NCBI GenBank assembly: GCA_958299035.1
Contig: CATQJL010000112.1
Span: 46,148,941-46,212,940, forward strand
Reading direction: 5' to 3'
Source: Cylicocyclus nassatus
Taxonomy: Eukaryota > Nematoda > Chromadorea > Rhabditida > Strongylidae
Length of the DNA stretch: 64,000 bases
Shown in pieces: positions 28,501 through 43,500 of the stretch; position 1 is the stretch's first letter; every line of letters starts with the position of its first letter. Made by a program: the position numbers and the translations under genes. Below the pieces are notes generated by a model. The model saw only the letters and a list, made by a program, of their open reading frames with translations. It was not told where the DNA came from and ran no database searches.

Positions 28501-31500
28501 TCTACCTTGTAGCAGCTAACCCCTTCTTCATCAAAATACGTCACAGCATGACATTGCGAGGAAAAAGCAGTCGTGATGAGGAGTTTATTGCTTCTTAAAA
28601 CCTGTACGCGCCTCTAAGCTGCCACTTTCACATCGTATTGTAGCGCAGGAAGTTTGACAAAAGTGAGATATTTGAGATGCCATAACTCTCTTAACAGACA
28701 GCGGTTGGGACTGAAGTCTGCGCGGGATGGCTTTTGAGCTCACGATATCAGAAATGGTGGGAGGGTTTTAGCCAAAGCGGGTTGAGTACATTATACTGCG
28801 GATGTAGGTTCAGATTTTCGAATGTTTTATTGCCGCTATTATAATAATTGCACAGGTATAACTTTGGTGTTTTCATTGCATGTGTCCTTTGGATCCTACT
28901 TTGATCATTCGAGCTTACAAGGGAATGGTCAGAAATCGAAGTGGCCAATCCAGAGAAGCTGCATACCATTAGATGCAGCATGAAGAGGTGATTCTAAATC
29001 TGTCTTCCTTACCTGCTTATCGCTTTTCTGGACAAAACTAGAAGCCATTAAATACCATTATTTTGCTAAGAGATTATGAGTGAAATTGAAAATTTAGCCG
29101 TACAGAGCCACGTTCGCCTTAAAGGCAGTGTCCGGGCAAAAACTCGATTTTGAGATTTTGTGCTTATACGGGCCTATTCGCCATGCTGAATCCGAAAATC
29201 CACATTGGAAAGCGCGAAAACGGCGAAAAAGGGCTCTAACACAGGAGGGAAATCAGCAGGTGGGCGGGGCTTTCCCCAATGCGATTTCACACTCCCAGCT
29301 CCCGGAGCGATTTTCTTGATTCCGCAGGCCGTTCTAACCTCGCTATCGACCAAGTGCGAATGATTGACTTGAAACCGGAAGCGAGAAGGTCGCTCCGGAA
29401 GCCGGGAACGTGAGTTCGCATTGGGGAGGACCCCGCCCACCTGCTCATTTCCCTCCTGTGTTAGAGCAGTTTTCCGCCATTTTCGCGCTCTATAATGTGC
29501 ATTTTCGGATTCAGCATGGCGAATAGGCCCAAGTAAGCACAAAATCTCAAAATCGAGTTTTTGCCCGGACACTGCCTTTGGGTGGAGGACATTAGGTCGC
29601 CGAAAAAGGGCGGTCCCCGCGGTCATTTGCGACAAATACGCACCCTTGTACATACGCGGACATGCGTTCCTGCAGGGAATCCGCGCGGGACTCTTCCAAA
29701 CTCGGCGACCTAATGTCCTCCACCCACTGCCTTTAATATCGGGCGAAAACATGCAGCTAGCTTACTTCAAATTTTTAAAGCCAGAAGCTGAACTAAAAGT
29801 GAAACAATGCGCTCAATTTCGCTGTTTTTATGCACGATTTTTTCATAATAAAACCGCTTGTAGCTTAGTTCATAGAAGCGGGAAGCAGATAAAGAAGACA
29901 GATTCGAAGTCAGCGTTTTATACTGCATCGAATGATATACAGCTTATTTGGTTTGATCACTTCGACTTCTGACCATTCCCTTGTTAGCTCACCATCTTGA
30001 TCTGGTCTTGTGAGATGTGGAGACGCAGAAGATAAAAGTTTATCTTATATATAAAGCTGAATGTCTGTCTGTCTGTATGTCTGTCTGTCTGTCTGTCTGT
30101 CTGTACGTATGTGCGGAATAGAAATTTTTATTTCTGATCCGATCGGGACCAAACTTGGCACACATATACTTCGGGGCAGGGAGCGTGTCATAGGCTACTT
30201 TTCGTTATCGATCGATATCGATTTTATTGATTTTTTGCAAAATTCGAGCTAGAGGGCTGGGATTTGACAGAGGGGGGTAATCGAGCATGCTGATCACCCC
30301 GAAGGGGGTGATCAGCATGCTCGATTACCCCCCTGTGCAAAATCCTAGCCCCCTAGCTCAAATTTTGCAAAAAATCGGTAAAATCGACATCGATCGATAA
30401 CGAAAAGTGGGCTGTGACATGTGCAAAGTTCGGTCCCAATCGGTTCAGAAATAAAAAATTCTATTCGGAACATACGTACACGGGTCTAGCTGGCAGGCCC
30501 GGCGGAGCCGGGCAAGCCAGCTAGTTGTTTATAAATTTTGCAACTTACCTTCTTTCAACGACGTAGCCTGTGGGGTTCTTGCATAGTCAGGGGAACCCAA
30601 GCACTTTGCTCGATTAAAAACCCTTCTGACTGACTTAGTCAACAATAAAAAGTTAATCTGTTTTTCTTTTTGGCGCTTTTTGGGAACAGGGTAAGAGGAT
30701 TGGTGCCAGGAAATGATTTGCAGAGCGATCTCAGTTTCAGAGCAAAAATTATCGCTCTCGCTCTAACTCTGACTTGGTTTTGACCCTCCCCCCCCCTCCG
30801 ATCTTCCACATTTGCAAAGCAATTTCAGTCCCAGCATGATGCTGGCTTTTCCAGAACCTATAGCTTCCTGCATTTACTATGAGAGCCCACTCTGAGCTTT
30901 ACAGCTGAGCTTGCATGACACATTCAATGTAGCCATCAGAACCGCATCTGCCCTTCAAAGGGTTTTTAGGAACACACACTTTAAAACCCTACTGTGGAAT
31001 CTCGCGCATCTACACCCTTGAATTAGTCAAGCCTGCTTCAGCTAATTAAAATCCACATGTTGCAAAAAGAATGTCTATATGCACGTAGCTACGGACTTTT
31101 TTTCTCTTGTTAGTAATATACGAGAAATGCATGAGGTTTCCATTCAAACCTTTATGACTTAAGCACTGTTTTAATTAACTCAAAAGGCTTACCTACTATG
31201 ACCAGGTTATCTCAGGAGTTGTGCTCATTTGAAATGCTATACATCCATCGCCTTCAATGCTATTGCGTTGCCTATATAGACGTGTGACATGCTATGTCAT
31301 TTGGAGCGCTATAGTGCCGATACTGTTTAAGAAAAAGCTTTTGAGGCAAAAACTGAATGTTTCGTAGTCTAGCGAGTGTTTACATTGAATATTATATGTG
31401 ACAATTTGCACTAACTTTATTCATATTGATACTCCTCCGGCTGGATATCATGCTACAGGAGATATAGTCTGCATACGTTCCAACCGTAGTTCATCTTCCG

Positions 31501-34500
31501 CCCATGTTTGAATGTTTTACTCAATGATGCCTTCCTTGAATTGCTATATTCCAGATGGTCTACTACAAAAACCTAAAAGTGGGATGTGCGCACAAAATAT
31601 GTAAAAATTCTGAAAATAAGATTGCCATTGCTTGTGTGTACGGCGAAATGTGGGTATTCTTTAAACGTTACTGGCAGCTCCGGAAACTAATTTTTTCAAC
31701 GTTTCAGACCGCAACTCAACGAACCTCTATATATTGGAGATAGCACAACGAAAGGTTGTACTGATCACAGAACCTGCAAGGCCGTAGTGCCGAAGTCTCA
31801 GTGTGACACCGAGGAGGGAAGCCCTACACTTGGACTTTGCCTCACAGTGGAGGATTTAGCAAGTAATAACTTGTAGATCAAATCAATTCTAAATGAAAGA
31901 ACGACATGATGTTTAGAAACCACCACTGCTGCAACTAGCCTCACAACTAAGCCTTCAAGCACTTCAGCAACAACTCGACCAGCGTCCAGTTCAACAAGTA
32001 GGAACTTGAAGATAACGCAAAAAATTACCGAGTTACTTTAAAATAATGCATATTCCAGCAGAATGTCCAGAAAAAGATGACGATACTTATGGCGCTGTGA
32101 GACTGCACAATGACATACGACAGGGTGTCGCGCGACGAAGCTTTGCATATCCCGAACCGGAAGGGAAGGGAGGAGAGGAAGGGGAGACTGTTGAATATAA
32201 CAAAATAGGATCAAGATCTGTCTTCAGATTGGTAGGTTTCCTCTAATATCAAATCTTTGAAAGCTTCGAAATGTGTGCACTGCGTTTGTGGAGATGAATA
32301 GTAATATAAACAGTAATATACGTAACATACATTGGCGGACCGAGGGGGAGAGGCGGTAGGGCACCCCTCCCCCCCCCCCTCGAGAAGGGGGCGCTAAATC
32401 TTTGAGATTCACTTACATGCATGTTTCATGACACATGTGTCATGAAATGCGCAAGTGCCTTGTTTATTCTTGTAGGGACGATTATGAAAAATTTTGAGAA
32501 GTATCCCAAGAAAATTTTCGGAGTGCGTAATTAATGTCACGCACCTTTATTCAAAAAAAAAATTCCTGCCGCACTCCTCTCCCCGAACGGAAATCCTGCG
32601 ACCGCCCTGGTGCACATATAAGTTCCTTTCCAGCCGAATCGGGCTCTATCATACGATCACGTCTGCAAGGGAAAGATGAGACTTCAGTAGCTTAACTGCT
32701 CGTAAAAGGTAATTTTCCGGAAACTTCCTTGAGATTTGCGCGACGCACGAGAGACAGTTTTCTTGAATATTCCTCTACCTGCACTCGTTGAGGTTTTTCC
32801 TCCGACGAAACCAGATTTGCACACTCAACTACTTTTTTGAAAGAAAAGTTGGGGTAACAACACACTGCTCTCAAAAGAGATTTTCGTAGAATTCCTCAAA
32901 ATTTCGAAAATGTGAGGTAACTCCCTCAAATGATCTTCTGCCATGTGCAACTTTGAGCTCCACAAAAAAGATAAGCATCTAGCAGGGTTACTACATTCGT
33001 AACCAGTATGTTCATTTACCCCGTATATCAAGTCAGATCCCAACACCCGGCAACTCAGAGTCTGCGGAAATCTGTAAAATCAATAAAAATGGTTACTTGC
33101 AACAGCTTATCAAATTTGTAATCAGCATGCTCACTTACTCTTTACATAAACTAGAATAAACAATTGGCTAAACAGTGTAATGAGATGTATGTGCGGAACA
33201 ATAACTGCATAATTTCGTAGCTGAGTTTCACTCACCAGCACAGCTTTCGAATTTTAACGCGAAATTTTGATCCTGTAAAATATTCTCTCGCCGCTCTCGA
33301 CGTCTAAGCTCTCTTGTCGTCATCACAGCATCTGCACCACCCTCAAAAATGTGGCAAAATTTTTCGACTGGATTTATCAAAATAAAATTATACCCATACA
33401 TGGGGAGGACCAGTCTAGCAATCAGGTTTTTTGGATTTGAGTCTATGTTATGGGAGAGGATTCCAAAAATATGAAATTTGCGTTTGCGAAAAGGTTTTGG
33501 AGAATTTTGTTAATTTTTATGATAAGTTGTCGATTTTCCTGCTTGCATCGATCGTCGCATTGTTTAAATTGCAAATTCTGCATCCAGCATTCTGAGAGCA
33601 AGAGAAAATAAATTTTATATGCTCGCATCTGAGTTTTTTTCATTTTTTCAAAAAATGCTTTGACACCAATTTTTCAAGAAGGGAAATAATAGGGGTCAAG
33701 AGGGAATAATTGCGGAAAGATGCTCGAAAAACATATCACATCGCTCCCAAAGTACTTTCATTTTCTTCAAACGAGCGCCACAATTCGCAGAACAAAGATT
33801 CTTCGCATTGATATGATCGCGTTCGAAGCAGCACTCCGTATTCTTTCAAAAGATTCTGCTTCCTTGCAGTTCATTTTGAAAGCTATGAAATTAGCAAGGT
33901 CATTGCCATGGTATCTCGTACTTTTTCTAGAAAGTTATATCTGCAGCGCAAAAGGAGCTCAAGTTACAATTGGATAGAAGAAAATTTATGAAAAACAAGA
34001 ATCTTTTAATAATTTGTTTTCATCATCTTTCAGAGTTCATGGAACCTTGTTTTCAAAACTATCATTGAACAATGAACTATCATTAGCTTACTTCACTTCA
34101 GTTAGGCTTTGTGGTTTGACTTTTTTTTGTTTGATTATTGTTAAACTCTCATACATATTACTGAGTTTTTGTTGAAAATGTAGTTTTTGAGGTGCTGGAT
34201 GCTATCATGTGTTAGAACAATGCTGAGAGACTGATTTTTTGATGATACTTTTAAAAACTCAAAAATGATTGACCGATTGCCTGAAAATTCCCTAGATCTG
34301 AGCAAACGTTTAAAAAAATAGATGAACTTTGCGCGTTAGCGGTGACCAACTAAAAACCCTAGTACTTTCTTTGGTAGCATAAGATTCTCAACTTTATAAC
34401 TTGAATATAGAAATAGAAAGAGGATGAAAAACTGCAACGAATGCTATTTGGATCACCTTTGAATGTTTATCTTGACGGTTTTGGAATTGTTGAAAGTAAG

Positions 34501-37500
34501 AAAATATTTTTGAATTCAAGCAGTTCAAGTAAAAAAGAAGATCAGGACCCTGGAGTCCTTCCACATCGAATTCATCAAAATTTCCATCGGGGCCTCCAGT
34601 AGTTTGTTCCCGGCATTGTCTCAGAGCTCGCACAAGACAGAAAAGCCTGGAAGAAGGCCAAGCCTCGTTTATGTTGATATTTTCTCTAAGCATATGGTAA
34701 AGCAATATTCTTTGTTTATACGAGCCTTCCAATACTTTGCCTTATCAGATGTGATTAATTCTGTAAAGAGCAAAAGTACCTGTTGGCTTAGCGAGTGAAA
34801 ATAGGAAAGCTTGAACACTGCTTTGTAGCCTCTGAAGGCTCTACATTTTTGTAAATGCCCTTTGAACAAAAGCTACTCTTGAAGCAACACTAATCTGATA
34901 GAAAGCATTTTCAGTGTTACGATTCGGAAAATGCAAATCTAGCAGCTGTAGCTATTAACGAAGATGATTGCAAAGTCAATGAAGAAATAGGGAACGTCTG
35001 GCACAAGGCCATCAATTCAATAACGTTAGTTCAACAGATGAGATTGCAGAATATTCGTATGTGGTTGTTTAGGTTACGAGTGATAAATACAAAAGAAGAA
35101 GGACTGAAGTACGGATATCACGACGCGATTGAGAAATGGCTTGACACAGCTGATTTACCACTTAGCGATGCGATTTACAGATTAGAAAGTGCAAAACCTT
35201 TCGCAAATGTAGGTACCGCAAAGAAAGTTGACATCATTTCTACAATTACCAAGCCGTGCTGTGCACAGTGCAAACGTAAGCTAAGCAGGAAATAGTCAGA
35301 ACTTAACCTTGCCGTACCAAACAAGCCATATATCGACGGACTCGCTTTGAAACTCTGATCCTAAATATAAGCGAGTATCTGGACGGCGTTATTGGCGTTT
35401 GAATGTGCGATTTGTCGAGTGTTCTGTGACACATTTCCACGAACTATGTTTCAAAACACTTATTCAGGTTTTTGGTGAACGGGCTTCTTCTTCGTAATAA
35501 GAATACCCATAGCCACTGTAAATCCGCGCCATCAGGCTGCCCTTCAACAAACTATACTCGCTGAAATTCGAATAATTTTTCGTATCTGAACGCTCATAAT
35601 TCGTTCAGGTAGTCGCTTAAGAGATAATAAACATTCATATGAAATCAACGTTTTAAGACGAGTCCGATTATATATAGTTTGTTTGGAATGGCTGGATTAA
35701 TTTCTGACCATTTCCTACTAATCATATGTGGTGTTTCAGTAGCAGTGAAATCAGTGTCATCTTTGATGATACTATACTTCACAATTTTTCTTTCCTAGAT
35801 TGTAGCAGCTAACCCCTCCTTGCTTCCTCAAAAAGCACCACATTGTGGCATTGCGGGGAAAAAACAGTTGTGATGAGGAGTCTATTACTTCTCAAAACCT
35901 TTACGCGCAAAGCTGTTACTTTCTCATGGTATTGTAGCGTAGGAAGTTTGACAAAAGTGAGATATATCAGAAGCCATAACTCTCTTAGTAGAAAGCGTTT
36001 GGGACTGAACTCTGCGCGGGATGGCTTTTGAGCTCACGATATCAAAAATGGCGAAAGGGTTTTAACCAAAGCGGGTTTACTACATTATACTGCGAGTATG
36101 GGTACAGATTTTCGAATAAGTTTTATTGCCGCTATTATAGTAATTGCACAGGTATAACTTTGGTGTTTTCACTGCATGTGTCTACGGACCTACTTTGATC
36201 ATTCGGGCTTAGCTCACCATCTTGATCTGGTCTGTGAGGTGTGGAGACGCAGAAGATGATTTATTGTTTATAAATTTTGCAACTTAGCTTCTTTCAATGA
36301 CGTAGCGTGTGAGTTCTTGCATAGTTAGGGGAACCCAAGCACTTTGCTCGATTAAAAGCCCTTTTGCTGACTTGGTAAACAATGAAGAGTTAATCTGTTT
36401 TTCTTTTTGGCGCTTTTTGGGAATAGGGAAAGAGGATTGGTGCCAGGAACGCAGAGCGATCTCACTTCCAAAGCAAGGATTATCGCTCTCGCTCTAACTC
36501 TGACTTGGATTTGACCCTCCCCCTCCCCTCCGACCTTCCACATTTACAATGCAGTTTCGGTTACTGCATGATGCTGGGTTTTTCAGAACCTATTGCTTTC
36601 TGCATGTACTATGAGCAGCCCACTCTGCGCTTCAAAGCTGAGCTTAGTATGACACATTCAATGTAGTCATCAGAACCGCATCTGCCTTTCAAAGCGTTTT
36701 CAGGAACACTCACTTTAGAACCCTACTGTGGAAGAAGGCGTCCCACCTCCAACTCTCGCGTATCTATAGGCGCCGTAAAACCTAATTACCCGCGCCGTGC
36801 CTTGAACACCAGCGTAAGCGAGCGGTTGCCGCGAACGACTGTCGGCGTTCACTATATTCCAAAAAAATTTTCCTTAATTTTCATGTGGTTATCGTCAATG
36901 CAAGGTATATCTCGACGAAAGCCCCCCTCAAAAGTTAAAAAAAAATATATGTGGAAAGGACGCGCGTTCATTGTCGCTCGAAAAAAGCCTGCAGCGCTTC
37001 GGGACCAAACGTTTCCAGCCGCGCCGCGCGTTGGTGTTCAAAGCGACGTGTGGGCAATTGGGTTTTGGGGGCCTGTGCATCCTTGATTTTGTCAAGTCTG
37101 CTTTCAGCCAACCAATAACTACATGTTGCAAAAAGAATGTCTAACCGCACGTACTACGAACTTTTTTGTGTTATTAGCAATATACAAGAGATGCATAAGG
37201 TTTCCATTCAATCCTTCATGACTGACTGTTTTATTTAACTCAAAAGGCTACCTCTTATGACCAGTCTATCTCAGGAGTTGTGCTTATTTGAAAAGCTATA
37301 CATCCATCGCCTTCAATGCTATTGCGTTGCCTATATAAACGTGTGACATGCCATATCATTCGTGGCGCTACATAGTGCCGATACTGTCTAAGAAAGAGCT
37401 TTTGAGGCAAAAACTGAATGTTTCGTAGTCTAGCGAGTGTTTACATTGAATATTATATGTGACAATTTGCACTAACTTTATTCATATTGATACTCCTCTG

Positions 37501-40500
37501 GCTGGATTCCATGCTACAGGAGATATAGTCTGCATACGTTCCAACCGTAGTTATCTTCCGCCCATGTTTGATTGTTTTACTCAATGATGCCTTCCTTGTA
37601 TTGCTATCTATATTCCAGATGGTCTACTACAAAAACCTAAAAGTGGGGTGTGCGCACAAAATATGTAAAAATTCTGAAAATAAGATTGCCATTGCTTGTG
37701 TGTACGGCGAAATGTGGGTATTCTTTAAACGTTACTGGCAGCTCCGGAAACTAGTTTTTTCAACGTTTCAGACCGCAACTCAACGAACTTCTATATATTG
37801 AAGATAGTACAACGAAAGGGTGTATTGATCACAAAAACTGCAAGGCAGTACTGCCGAAGTCTCAGTGTGACACCGAGGAGGGAAGCCCTACACTTGGACT
37901 TTGCCTCACAGTGGAGGATTTAGCAGGTAATAACTTGTAGATCACTTTCAAATAAAAAGAGCGACGTAATGTTCAGGCACCACCACCGCTGCAACTACTT
38001 CAACAGGAACTCGACCAGCGTCCGGCTCAACAAGTAGGAACTTGAAGATAACGCAAAAATTTACTAGCTAATATCTGCTCCAAGACGAAGGCGGTCGCCC
38101 AAATAGGTTGAAAACATGCAAAGCTGCGGCGCGCGCGCAATTGTCAACCACAGGGCGCACGCACGCTCGTTCAGCGGTCATTCACGCGAGCGTGCGCGCG
38201 ACCCGTGGTTGACAAATGCCCGCGCGCCGCGTGCGCGTCAGTCTTGCATGCTGTCAACCTATTTGGGCGACCGCCTTCGTCATGGAGGAGATATTACTTC
38301 AAAATGCATATTCCAGCAGAATGTCCAGAAAAAGATGACGATACTTATGGCGCTGTGAGACTGCACAATGACATACGACAAGGTGTCGCGCGACGAAGCT
38401 TTGCATATCCTGAAACGGAAGGAAAGGGAGAAGAGGAAGGGGAGACTGTTGAATATAACAAAATAGGATCAAGATCTATGTTTAGATTGGTAGGTTTCCT
38501 ATAATATCAATTATTCGAAAGCTTCGAAAAGTGTGCAAAAGTGTACTACATTCGTAACTAGCATGTTCATTTACCTCATATATCAAATCAGATCCCAACA
38601 CCCGGCAACTCAGAGTCTGCGGAAATCGGTAAAATCAATAAAAATGGTTACTTGCAACAGCTTATCAAATTTGTAATCAGCATGCTCACTTACTCTTTAC
38701 ATAAACTAGAATAAACAATTGGCTAAACAGTGTAATGAGATGTATGTGCGGAACAATAACTGCATAATTTCGTAGCTGAGATTCATTCACCAGCACAGCT
38801 TTCGAATTTCAACGCGAAATTTTGATCTGTGAAATATTCTCTCGCCGCTCTCGACGTCTAAGCTCTCTTGCCGCAATCACACCATCTGCACTAACCTCAA
38901 AATGCCAAATTTTTCGAATGGTTTCTATCAAAATAAAATTATACCCATTATAGGGAGGACCAGCCTAGCACTCAGGTTTTTTGGATTTGAGTTTCTATGT
39001 TATGGGAGAGGATTCCAAAAATATGAAATTTGCGTTTGCGAAAAGGTTTTAGAGCATTTTGTTGATTTCTATGATAAGTTGTCGATTTTCCTGCTTTCAT
39101 CGAACATCGCAGTTGTTCAAATTGCAAATCCTGCATTCAGCCTTCTGAGAGCAAGAGAAAATAAATTTCGTATGCTCGTATCCGAGTTTTTCTTTTCATT
39201 TTTTCAAAAAATGCTTTGACACCAATTTTTCAAGAAGGGAAATAATAGGGGTCAAGAGGGAATAATTGCGGAAAAAGATGCTCGAAAAACATATGACATC
39301 GCTCCGAAAGTACTTTCACTTTTTTCAAACAGCGCCACAATTCGCAAAACAAAGATTCTTCGCATTGATATGATCGCGTCCGAAGCAGCACTCCGTATTC
39401 TTTCAAAAGATTCTGCTTCCTTGTAGTTTGTTTTAAGAACTATAAAATTAAAATAAATAAAATAAATATAAAATTAAATTAAATTTTCTTCTATCCAATT
39501 GTAACTTGAGCTCCTTTTGCGCTGCAGATATAACTTTCTAGAAAAAGTACGAGATACCATGGCAATGACCATGATTGGTAAACTTTGGTAGAAAGGTAGA
39601 AAGTCTACCAATCATGGTCATTGCCATGGTATCTCGTACTTTTTCTAGAAAGTTATATCTGCAGCGCAAAAGGAGCTCAAGTTACAATTGGATAGAAGAA
39701 AATTTATGAAAAACAAGAATCTTTTAATAATTTGTTTTCATCATCTTTCAGAGTTCATGGAACCTTGTTTTCAAAACTATCATTGAACAATGAACTATCA
39801 TTAGCTTACTTCACTTCAGTTAGGCTTTGTGGTTTGACTTTTTTTTGTTTGATTATTGTTAAACTCTCATACATATTACTGAGTTTTTGTTGAAAATGTA
39901 GTTTTTGAGGTGCTGGATGCTATCATGTGTTAGAACAATGCTGAGAGACTGATTTTTTGATGATACTTTTGAAAACTCAAAAATGATTGACCGATTGCCT
40001 GAAAATTCCCTAGATCTGAGCAAACGTTTAAAAAAATAGATGAACTTTGCGCGTTAGCGGTGACCAACTAAAAACCCTAGTACTTTCTTTGGTAGCATAA
40101 GATTCTCAACTTTATAACTTGAATATAGAAATAGAAAGAGGATGAAAAACTGCAACGAATGCTATTTGGATCACCTTTGAATGTTTATCTTGACGGTTTT
40201 GGAATTGTTGAAAGTAAGAAAATATTTTTGAATTCAAGCAGTTCAAGTAAAAAAGAAGATCAGGACCCTGGAGTCCTTCCACATCGAATTCATCAAAATT
40301 TCCATCGGGGCCTCCAGTAGTTTGTTCCCGGCATTGTCTCAGAGCTCGCACAAGACAGAAAAGCCTGGAAGAAGGCCAAGCCTCGTTTATGTTGATATTT
40401 TCTCTAAGCATATGGTAAAGCAATATTCTTTGTTTATACGAGCCTTCCAATACTTTGCCTTATCAGATGTGATTAATTCTGTAAAGAGCAAAAGTACCTG

Positions 40501-43500
40501 TTGGCTTAGCGAGTGAAAACAGGAAAGCTTGAACACTGCTTTGTAGCCTCTGAAGGCTCTACATTTTTGTAAATGCCCTTTGAACAAAAGCTACTCTTGA
40601 AGCAACACTAATCTGATAGAAAGCATTTTCAGTGCTACGATTCGGAAAATGCAAATCTAGCAGCTGTAGCTATTAACGAAGATGATTGCAAAGTCAATGA
40701 AGAAATAGAGAACGTCTGGCACAAGGCCATCAATTCAATAACGTTAGTTCAACAGATGAGATTGCAGAATATTCGTATGTGGTTGTTTAGGTTACGAGTG
40801 ATAAATACAAAAGAAGAAGGACTGAAGTACGGATATCACGACGCAATTGAGAAATGGCTTGACACAGCTGATTTACCACTTAGCGATGCTATTTACAGAT
40901 TAGAAAGTGCAAAACCTTTCGCAAATGTAGGTACCGCAAAGAAAGTTGACATCATTTCTACAATTACCAAGCCGTGCTGTGCACAGTGCAAACGTAAGCT
41001 AAGCAGGAAATGGTCAGAACTTAACCTTGCCGTACCAAACAAGCCATATATCGACGGACTCGCTTTGAAACTCTGATCCTAAATATAAGCGAGTATCTGG
41101 ACGGCGTTATTGGCGTTTGAATGTGCGATTTGTCGAGTGTTCTGTGAAACATTTCCACGAACTATGTTTCAAAACACTTATTCAGGTTTTTGGTGAACGG
41201 GCTTCTTCTTCGTAATAAGAATACCCATAGCCACTGTAAATCCGCGCCATCAGGCTGCCCTTCAACAAACTATACTCGCTGAAATTCGAATAATTTTTCG
41301 TATCTGAACGCTCATAATTCGTTCAGGTAGTCGCTTAAGAGATAATAAACATTCATATGAAATCAACGTTTTAAGACGAGTCCGATTATATATAGTTTGT
41401 TTGGAATGGCTGGATTAATTTCTGACCATTTCCTACAGAACTTAACCTTGCCGTACCAAACAAGCCATATATCGACGGACTCGCTTTGAAACTCTGATTC
41501 TAAGTATATGCGAGTATCTGGACGGCGTTAATGGCGTTTGAATGTGCGATTTGTCGAGTGTTCTGTGACACATTTCCACGAACTATGTTTCAAAACACTT
41601 ATTCAGGTTTTTGGTGAACGAGCTTTTTCTTCGTAATAAGAATACCCATAGCCACTGTAAATCCGCGCCATCAGGCTGCCCTTCAACAAACTATACTCGC
41701 TGAAATTCGAATAATTTTTCGTATCTGAACGCTCATAATTCGTTCAGGTAGTCGCTTAAGAGATAATAAACATTCATATGAAATCAACGTTTTAAGACGA
41801 GTCCGATTATATATAGTTTGTTTGGAATGGCTGGATTAATTTCTGACCATTTCCTACTAATCATATGTGGTGTTTCAGTAGCAGTGAAATCAGTGTCATC
41901 TTTGATGATACTATACTTCACAATTTTTCTTTCCTAGATTGTAGCAGCTAACCCCTCCTTGCTTCCTCAAAAAGCACCACATTGTGGCATTGCGGGGAAA
42001 AAACAGTTGTGATGAGGAGTCTATTACTTCTCAAAACCTTTACGCGCAAAGCTGTTACTTTCTCATGGTATTGTAGCGTAGGAAGTTTGACAAAAGTGAG
42101 ATATGTCGGAAACCATAAATCTCTTAGCAGAAAGCGTTTGGGGCTGAACTCTGCGCGGGATGGCTTTTGAGCTCACGATATCAGAAATGGCGGGAGGGTT
42201 TTAACCAAAGCGGGTTGAGTACATGCTGCGGGTGTGGGTTCAGATTTTCGAATGTTTTGTTGCCGCTATTATAGTAATTGCACGTGTATAACTTTGGTGT
42301 TTTCATTGCATGTGTTTTACAGATCCTACTTTGATCATTCGGGCTTAGCTCACCATCTTGATCTGGCCTTGTGAGATGTGGAGTGGAGACGCAGAAAATA
42401 AAAATTCATTGTTTATAAATTTTGCAACTTACCTTCTTTCAATGACGTAGCGTGTGGGTTGTTGCACAGTCAGGAGAACCCAAGCACTTTGCTCGCTCAA
42501 AAACCCTTTTGACTGACTTAGTCAACAATAAAGAGTTAATCTGTTTTTCTTTTTGGTGCTTTTTGGGAATAGGGAAAGAGGAGTGGTGCCAAGAAATGAT
42601 TTGCAGAGCAAAGATTATCGCTCTCGCTCTAACTCTGACTTGGTTTTGACCCTCCCCCCCCCCCCTCCGGCCTTTCACATTTGCAATGCAGTTTCAGTTA
42701 CTGCATGATGCTGGGTTTTTCAGAACCTATAGCTTCCTGCATGTACTATGAGCAGCCCACTCTGCGCTTTAAAGCTGAGCTTAGTATGACACCTTCAATG
42801 TAGTCATCAGAACCGCATCTGCCTTTCAAAGCGTTTTTAGGAACACACACTTTAAAACCCTACTATGGAATCTCGCGCATCTACATCCTTGATTTAGTCA
42901 AGCCTGCTTCAGCCAACCAATATCTACATTTGCAAAAAGAATGTCTATATGAACGCAACTACGAACTTTTTTTGTGTTGTTAGTAACATACGGGAAATAC
43001 ATAAGATTTCCATTTAAAACCTTCATGACTAAAGCACTGTTTTAATTAGCTCACAAAGCTACCTACTATGACCAGGTTATCTCAGGAGTTGTGCTCATTT
43101 GAAAAGCTATACATCCATCGCCTTCAATGCTATTGCGTTGCCTACATAGATATGTGACATGCCATATCCTTGGAGCGCTACATAGTGCCGATACTATCTA
43201 AGAAAGAGCTTTTGAGGCAAAATCTGAATGTTTCGTAGTCTAGCGAGTGTTTACATTAAATATTATATGTGACAATTTGCACTAACTTCATTCATATTAA
43301 TACACCTCCGGCTGGATTCCATGCTACGGGACATATAGTCTGCATACGTTCATCTTCTGCCCATGTTTGATTGTTTTACTCAATGAGGCCTTCCTTGAAT
43401 TGCTATATTCCAGATGGTCTACTACAAAAACCTAAAAGTGGGGTGTGCGCACAAAATATGTAAAAATTCTGAAAATAAGATTGCCATTGCTTGTGTGTAC

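Larger units (their letters stand above)
24407..32180 (+). repeat. Partial third copy of the 12.2-kb unit (module M5)
   Basis: Matches copies 1 and 2 except for one missing C in the C-run near 30785, which shifts the offset from 24406 to 24405. Match ends inside exon A of M6 at about 32182, exactly where exon A of M2/M4 is interrupted. Confidence 0.92.
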
